DNA of 64,000 bases from Flavobacterium anhuiense (GTDB lineage Bacteria; Bacteroidota; Bacteroidia; Flavobacteriales; Flavobacteriaceae). Numbering within the stretch: position 1 is the stretch's first letter; each line of letters begins with the position of its first letter. Below, piece after piece: positions 61,487 to 64,000 of this stretch. The notes under the pieces were generated by a model. The model saw only the letters and a program-made list of their open reading frames with translations, made no database searches and was not told the origin of the DNA. A program made the position numbers and the translations under genes. The stretch spans positions 558,001 through 622,000 of the forward strand of contig NZ_FMVC01000004.1 in assembly GCF_900101855.1 (NCBI RefSeq). The letters are read 5' to 3'.

Positions 61487-61819
61487 ATGAAATTTAAGAA
61501 TCCATATAAAGACAAAAAGTGGTTTAAATATCTAGGCAATAAATATGTTTGGGTTTTACTGTTTTTTATAGTTTGGATGTTATTTTTAGACAATTACTCT
61601 TATTTTGATCATCGCTTTCTAGATCAGCAGATACACGAACTCGAGGATAATAAAAAATATTATCAGGAAGAAATCAAAAAAGATCAGGAGCAAATTAAGC
61701 TACTCAAAAATCCAGAACAAATTGAGAAATACGCTCGCGAAAAGTATTTTATGAAAAAGGACAGCGAAGATATTTATATCATACAATTTGAAGGAGACAC
61801 GATTCAAGAAAAAGAATAA
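61487..61819 (+). CDS. Septum formation initiator (FtsB/DivIC) family protein
   Basis: 110 residues from ATG 61487. One membrane helix (about 19-37, YVWVLLFFIVWMLFLDNY) is followed by a coiled coil (about 45-80) and a short C-terminal segment with NPEQIEKYAREKYFMKK, the FtsB/DivIC signature. The frame extends 16 residues upstream to a TTG, which is not a family start. It probably acts in the divisome. It is 14 bases before the mutase genes. Confidence 0.87.
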   Translation: MKFKNPYKDKKWFKYLGNKYVWVLLFFIVWMLFLDNYSYFDHRFLDQQIHELEDNKKYYQEEIKKDQEQIKLLKNPEQIEKYAREKYFMKKDSEDIYIIQFEGDTIQEKE

Positions 61820-61833
61820 TCAAAAAAACTACA

Positions 61834-63198
61834 ATGGCCACTAACCTATTCGACGATTTTAATCCGATTTCATCCAAACAATGGAAACAAAAAATTCAGT
61901 TTGAATTAGATGGAGCCGATTACAATCAAACTGTTATTTGGAATTCTCCAGAAGATATTCAGGTAAAACCTTTTTATCATAGCGATGAGTTTACAAAAGC
62001 TGCAAATGTAAATACACAAGCTTCAGATTTTAAAATCTGCCAGAATATTTTTGTTTTCGATGTAGAAAAATCTATCGAACGCACTTTAAACACTTTAGAA
62101 AGAGGTGCAGAAAGCCTTCGTTTTACAATCGAAAATGATAAAATCGATGTTCAAAAACTATTGAATAATCTTCCTTTAGAAAACAAAAACGTTTACTTTA
62201 ATTTCAGTTTTATCTCAATCGATTTCGTTAAAAAATTAGACACAATTTCAATTCAGAAAAAAGCTAATTTTTACTGCAATTTTGATCCAATCGGACAATT
62301 AGCAAGAGAAGGAAATTGGTTTACTACTTCGGAGAAAAATAATTTTGAAACATTAGACTTACTTTTTAAAAATACAACCAATTTAAATCTGCTAAGTGTA
62401 GATTTGGGATTGTATCAAAATTCTGGAGCTAATATTACTCAGCAAATCGCTTATAGTCTAGCGCATGCAAACGAATATTTAAATCGATTCTCAGATACTG
62501 CAAAATCTATTGTTTTTCAAGTTTCTGTGGGAACAAATTATTTCTTTGAAATTGCTAAACTTCGTGCGCTTCGAATGCTTTTTGATTTAATCGCTGCAGA
62601 ATATAATTCCAAAATCGAATGCCATTTATTAGCAACGCCAACAAAACGCAACAAAACAATTTACGATTATAATGTCAATATGCTGCGTACGACAACTGAA
62701 TGTATGTCGGCAATTTTGGGAGGCGCTGATGCAATTGCTAATTTGCCTTACGATGCTTTATACCATAAAGACAATGAATTTGGAGATCGAATTTCTAGAA
62801 ATCAGCTTTTGATTTTAAAACATGAAAGTTATTTTGACAAAGTAGATAACCCAGCTGATGGAAGTTATTATATTGAAAGTTTAACCATGCAACTGGCAGA
62901 AAAAAGCTTGGCATTATTTAAAGATATAGAAGCCAATGGAGGTTTTCTAAAACTTTTAAATGAAGGCACAATCAAAAAGAAAATTCAGGAAAGTGCCAAT
63001 AAAGAACAGGAATTATTCGATTCTAAAAAAGAAATTCTTTTAGGCACAAATAAATATCCAAACAAAGAAGATAGAATGAAACATGATTTAGAATTGTTTC
63101 CTTTTGTAAAAATCAAACCAAGAAAAACATTAATTACCCCAATTATCGAAAAGAGATTGGCTGAGAAAATGGAGCAAGAAAGATTGGAATTAGAATAA
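61834..63198 (+). CDS. mutA: Methylmalonyl-CoA mutase small (beta) subunit
   Basis: 454 residues. Homologous to the large subunit but lacking the C-terminal cobalamin-binding domain and not catalytic. NPADGSYYIESLTMQLAEKSL and MLRTTTECMSAILGGADAIANLPYD are shared family segments. The enzyme interconverts methylmalonyl-CoA and succinyl-CoA with the adenosylcobalamin-dependent large subunit. The large subunit gene starts 41 bases later. Confidence 0.9.
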   Translation: MATNLFDDFNPISSKQWKQKIQFELDGADYNQTVIWNSPEDIQVKPFYHSDEFTKAANVNTQASDFKICQNIFVFDVEKSIERTLNTLERGAESLRFTIENDKIDVQKLLNNLPLENKNVYFNFSFISIDFVKKLDTISIQKKANFYCNFDPIGQLAREGNWFTTSEKNNFETLDLLFKNTTNLNLLSVDLGLYQNSGANITQQIAYSLAHANEYLNRFSDTAKSIVFQVSVGTNYFFEIAKLRALRMLFDLIAAEYNSKIECHLLATPTKRNKTIYDYNVNMLRTTTECMSAILGGADAIANLPYDALYHKDNEFGDRISRNQLLILKHESYFDKVDNPADGSYYIESLTMQLAEKSLALFKDIEANGGFLKLLNEGTIKKKIQESANKEQELFDSKKEILLGTNKYPNKEDRMKHDLELFPFVKIKPRKTLITPIIEKRLAEKMEQERLELE

Positions 63199-63239
63199 TC
63201 TCAAACGTAATTAATTAAAAATTCAAAAAAAGTGTCTCA

Positions 63240-64000
63240 ATGATTAGAAAAGACCTTAAACATATTACTCTTCAAAGTCAAAAGCCGAAAGCTGAAAGTC
63301 AAGGAAACTTGGCAGACAACTTTACGACAGCTGAAGGAATTGAAATTAAAAAAAACTATTCTGAGAAAGATATCGAAGATTTAGATTTTCTTGATTTCGG
63401 AGCCGGTTTTGCACCAAATTTACGCGGACCATATGCCACGATGTATGTGAGACGTCCGTGGACTATTCGTCAATATGCTGGATTTTCGACAGCAGAAGAA
63501 AGCAATGCTTTTTACCGAAAAAATTTAGCGGCAGGACAGAAAGGACTTTCTATTGCTTTTGACTTACCAACACATCGCGGATACGATTCAGATCACGAAA
63601 GAGTAGTTGGCGATGTGGGAAAAGCTGGTGTCGCAATAGATTCTGTTGAAGACATGAAAGTGCTTTTCGATCAGATTCCGCTAGATGAAATGTCTGTTTC
63701 CATGACTATGAATGGAGCTGTTTTACCTATTATGGCTTTTTATATAGTTGCTGCTGAAGAACAAGGTGTTAGTCCAGAAAAATTATCGGGAACAATCCAA
63801 AATGATATTTTAAAGGAGTTTATGGTTAGAAATACTTATATCTACCCTCCAACTCCTTCGATGAAAATCATTGCTGATATTTTTGAATTTACGAGCAAAA
63901 AAATGCCAAAATTCAATTCTATTTCCATTTCTGGTTATCATATGCAGGAAGCTGGAGCAACAGCTGATATTGAATTAGCATATACTTTGGCAGATGGTTT
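63240..64000 (+). CDS. mutB: Methylmalonyl-CoA mutase large (alpha) subunit, C-terminus beyond window
   Basis: The frame starts at ATG 63240 and stays open to the window end (253 full codons). [64 protein letters not shown] and [14 protein letters not shown] are family hallmarks, including the substrate and radical-handling residues. The cobalamin domain is expected beyond the window. The first 25 codons include an iterated repeat word (about 63268-63300). Confidence 0.9.
   Translation, partial: MIRKDLKHITLQSQKPKAESQGNLADNFTTAEGIEIKKNYSEKDIEDLDFLDFGAGFAPNLRGPYATMYVRRPWTIRQYAGFSTAEESNAFYRKNLAAGQKGLSIAFDLPTHRGYDSDHERVVGDVGKAGVAIDSVEDMKVLFDQIPLDEMSVSMTMNGAVLPIMAFYIVAAEEQGVSPEKLSGTIQNDILKEFMVRNTYIYPPTPSMKIIADIFEFTSKKMPKFNSISISGYHMQEAGATADIELAYTLADG

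Noticed and set aside
1..64000. CRISPR arrays, insertion sequences, prophage or rRNA
   Set aside because: The repeats seen are spacer inverted repeats of differing words, not regularly spaced identical direct repeats. No transposase, integrase or phage gene is present.

Overview
This window reads as chromosomal DNA from a member of the Bacteroidota, most likely a Flavobacterium or close relative. The evidence is AT-rich DNA, long A/T-rich gene starts with little Shine-Dalgarno signal, repeated occurrences of the Bacteroidota -7 promoter box TAnnTTTG, a roughly 1,100-residue SecA without the usual C-terminal zinc tail, TonB-plug-type motifs, LytTR signalling and PPK2. There is no rRNA, CRISPR array, insertion sequence or phage, and gene order and base composition look like ordinary chromosome throughout. 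The species call is an inference from protein style, not from a marker search.

Layout. 1-6 kb: partial lipoprotein, orphan LolD/MacB-type ATPase, corrinoid adenosyltransferase, a small acidic protein, secA. 6-9 kb: trmH, then a minus-strand three-gene operon of APS kinase, Asp/Asn-hydroxylase-like oxygenase and sulfotransferase. 9-18.8 kb: sirtuin plus fatty acid hydroxylase, purB, a CPA2 antiporter, 1-Cys peroxiredoxin, AEC carrier, an Rrf2 regulator and its probable target oxidoreductase, meaB. 18.8-29.7 kb: LTA-synthase-like transferase, MATE pump, two outer-membrane-type proteins, a LytTR two-component pair, PPK2 and several secreted or propeller-like proteins of unknown role. 29.8-33.6 kb: ECF sigma factor, a membrane protein in anti-sigma position, and a VWA protein; the last two both carry TonB-plug-like motifs. 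33.6-43 kb: scramblase-like protein, short-chain dehydrogenase, mtaB, HAD/GNAT/hydrolase operon, half-length DEAD-type helicase, sigma-54 response regulator without a DNA-binding domain. 43-51.6 kb: Nat-type ABC exporter, grpE-dnaJ, tRNA-Trp, hisS, MacB-type permease, prmC. 52-61 kb: ribD, HAD, YigZ, thioesterase, dnaA, low-MW phosphatase, RsmI-like methylase, TonB-like lipoprotein, methionine aminotransferase type enzyme, dienoyl-CoA reductase, udk, DivIC-like protein. 61.8-64 kb: both methylmalonyl-CoA mutase subunits, the second cut by the window end.

How genes work together. The adenosyltransferase (1.4 kb), MeaB (17.6 kb) and the mutase subunits (61.8 kb to end) form a dispersed adenosylcobalamin/methylmalonyl-CoA module. 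CysC can make PAPS for the sulfotransferase two genes downstream, with an oxygenase between them that could create the hydroxyl to be sulfated. Rrf2 and the NmrA-like oxidoreductase share a TGTAA-N9-TTAC(A/T) element. grpE and dnaJ form a heat-shock chaperone operon with a clear promoter.

The strongest structure not explained by genes is in the spacers. Many gene junctions hold imperfect to perfect inverted repeats built by iterating a short word, and the word differs from junction to junction (for example TTAGATT, GTAACAAA, CAGTCTCAG, GGAATTT, GCTTTAA, ATTCGTGG). Other noteworthy items are a candidate small RNA next to tRNA-Trp, a DnaJ with half its zinc motifs, a single-RecA-domain helicase-like protein and a probably leaderless ribD.
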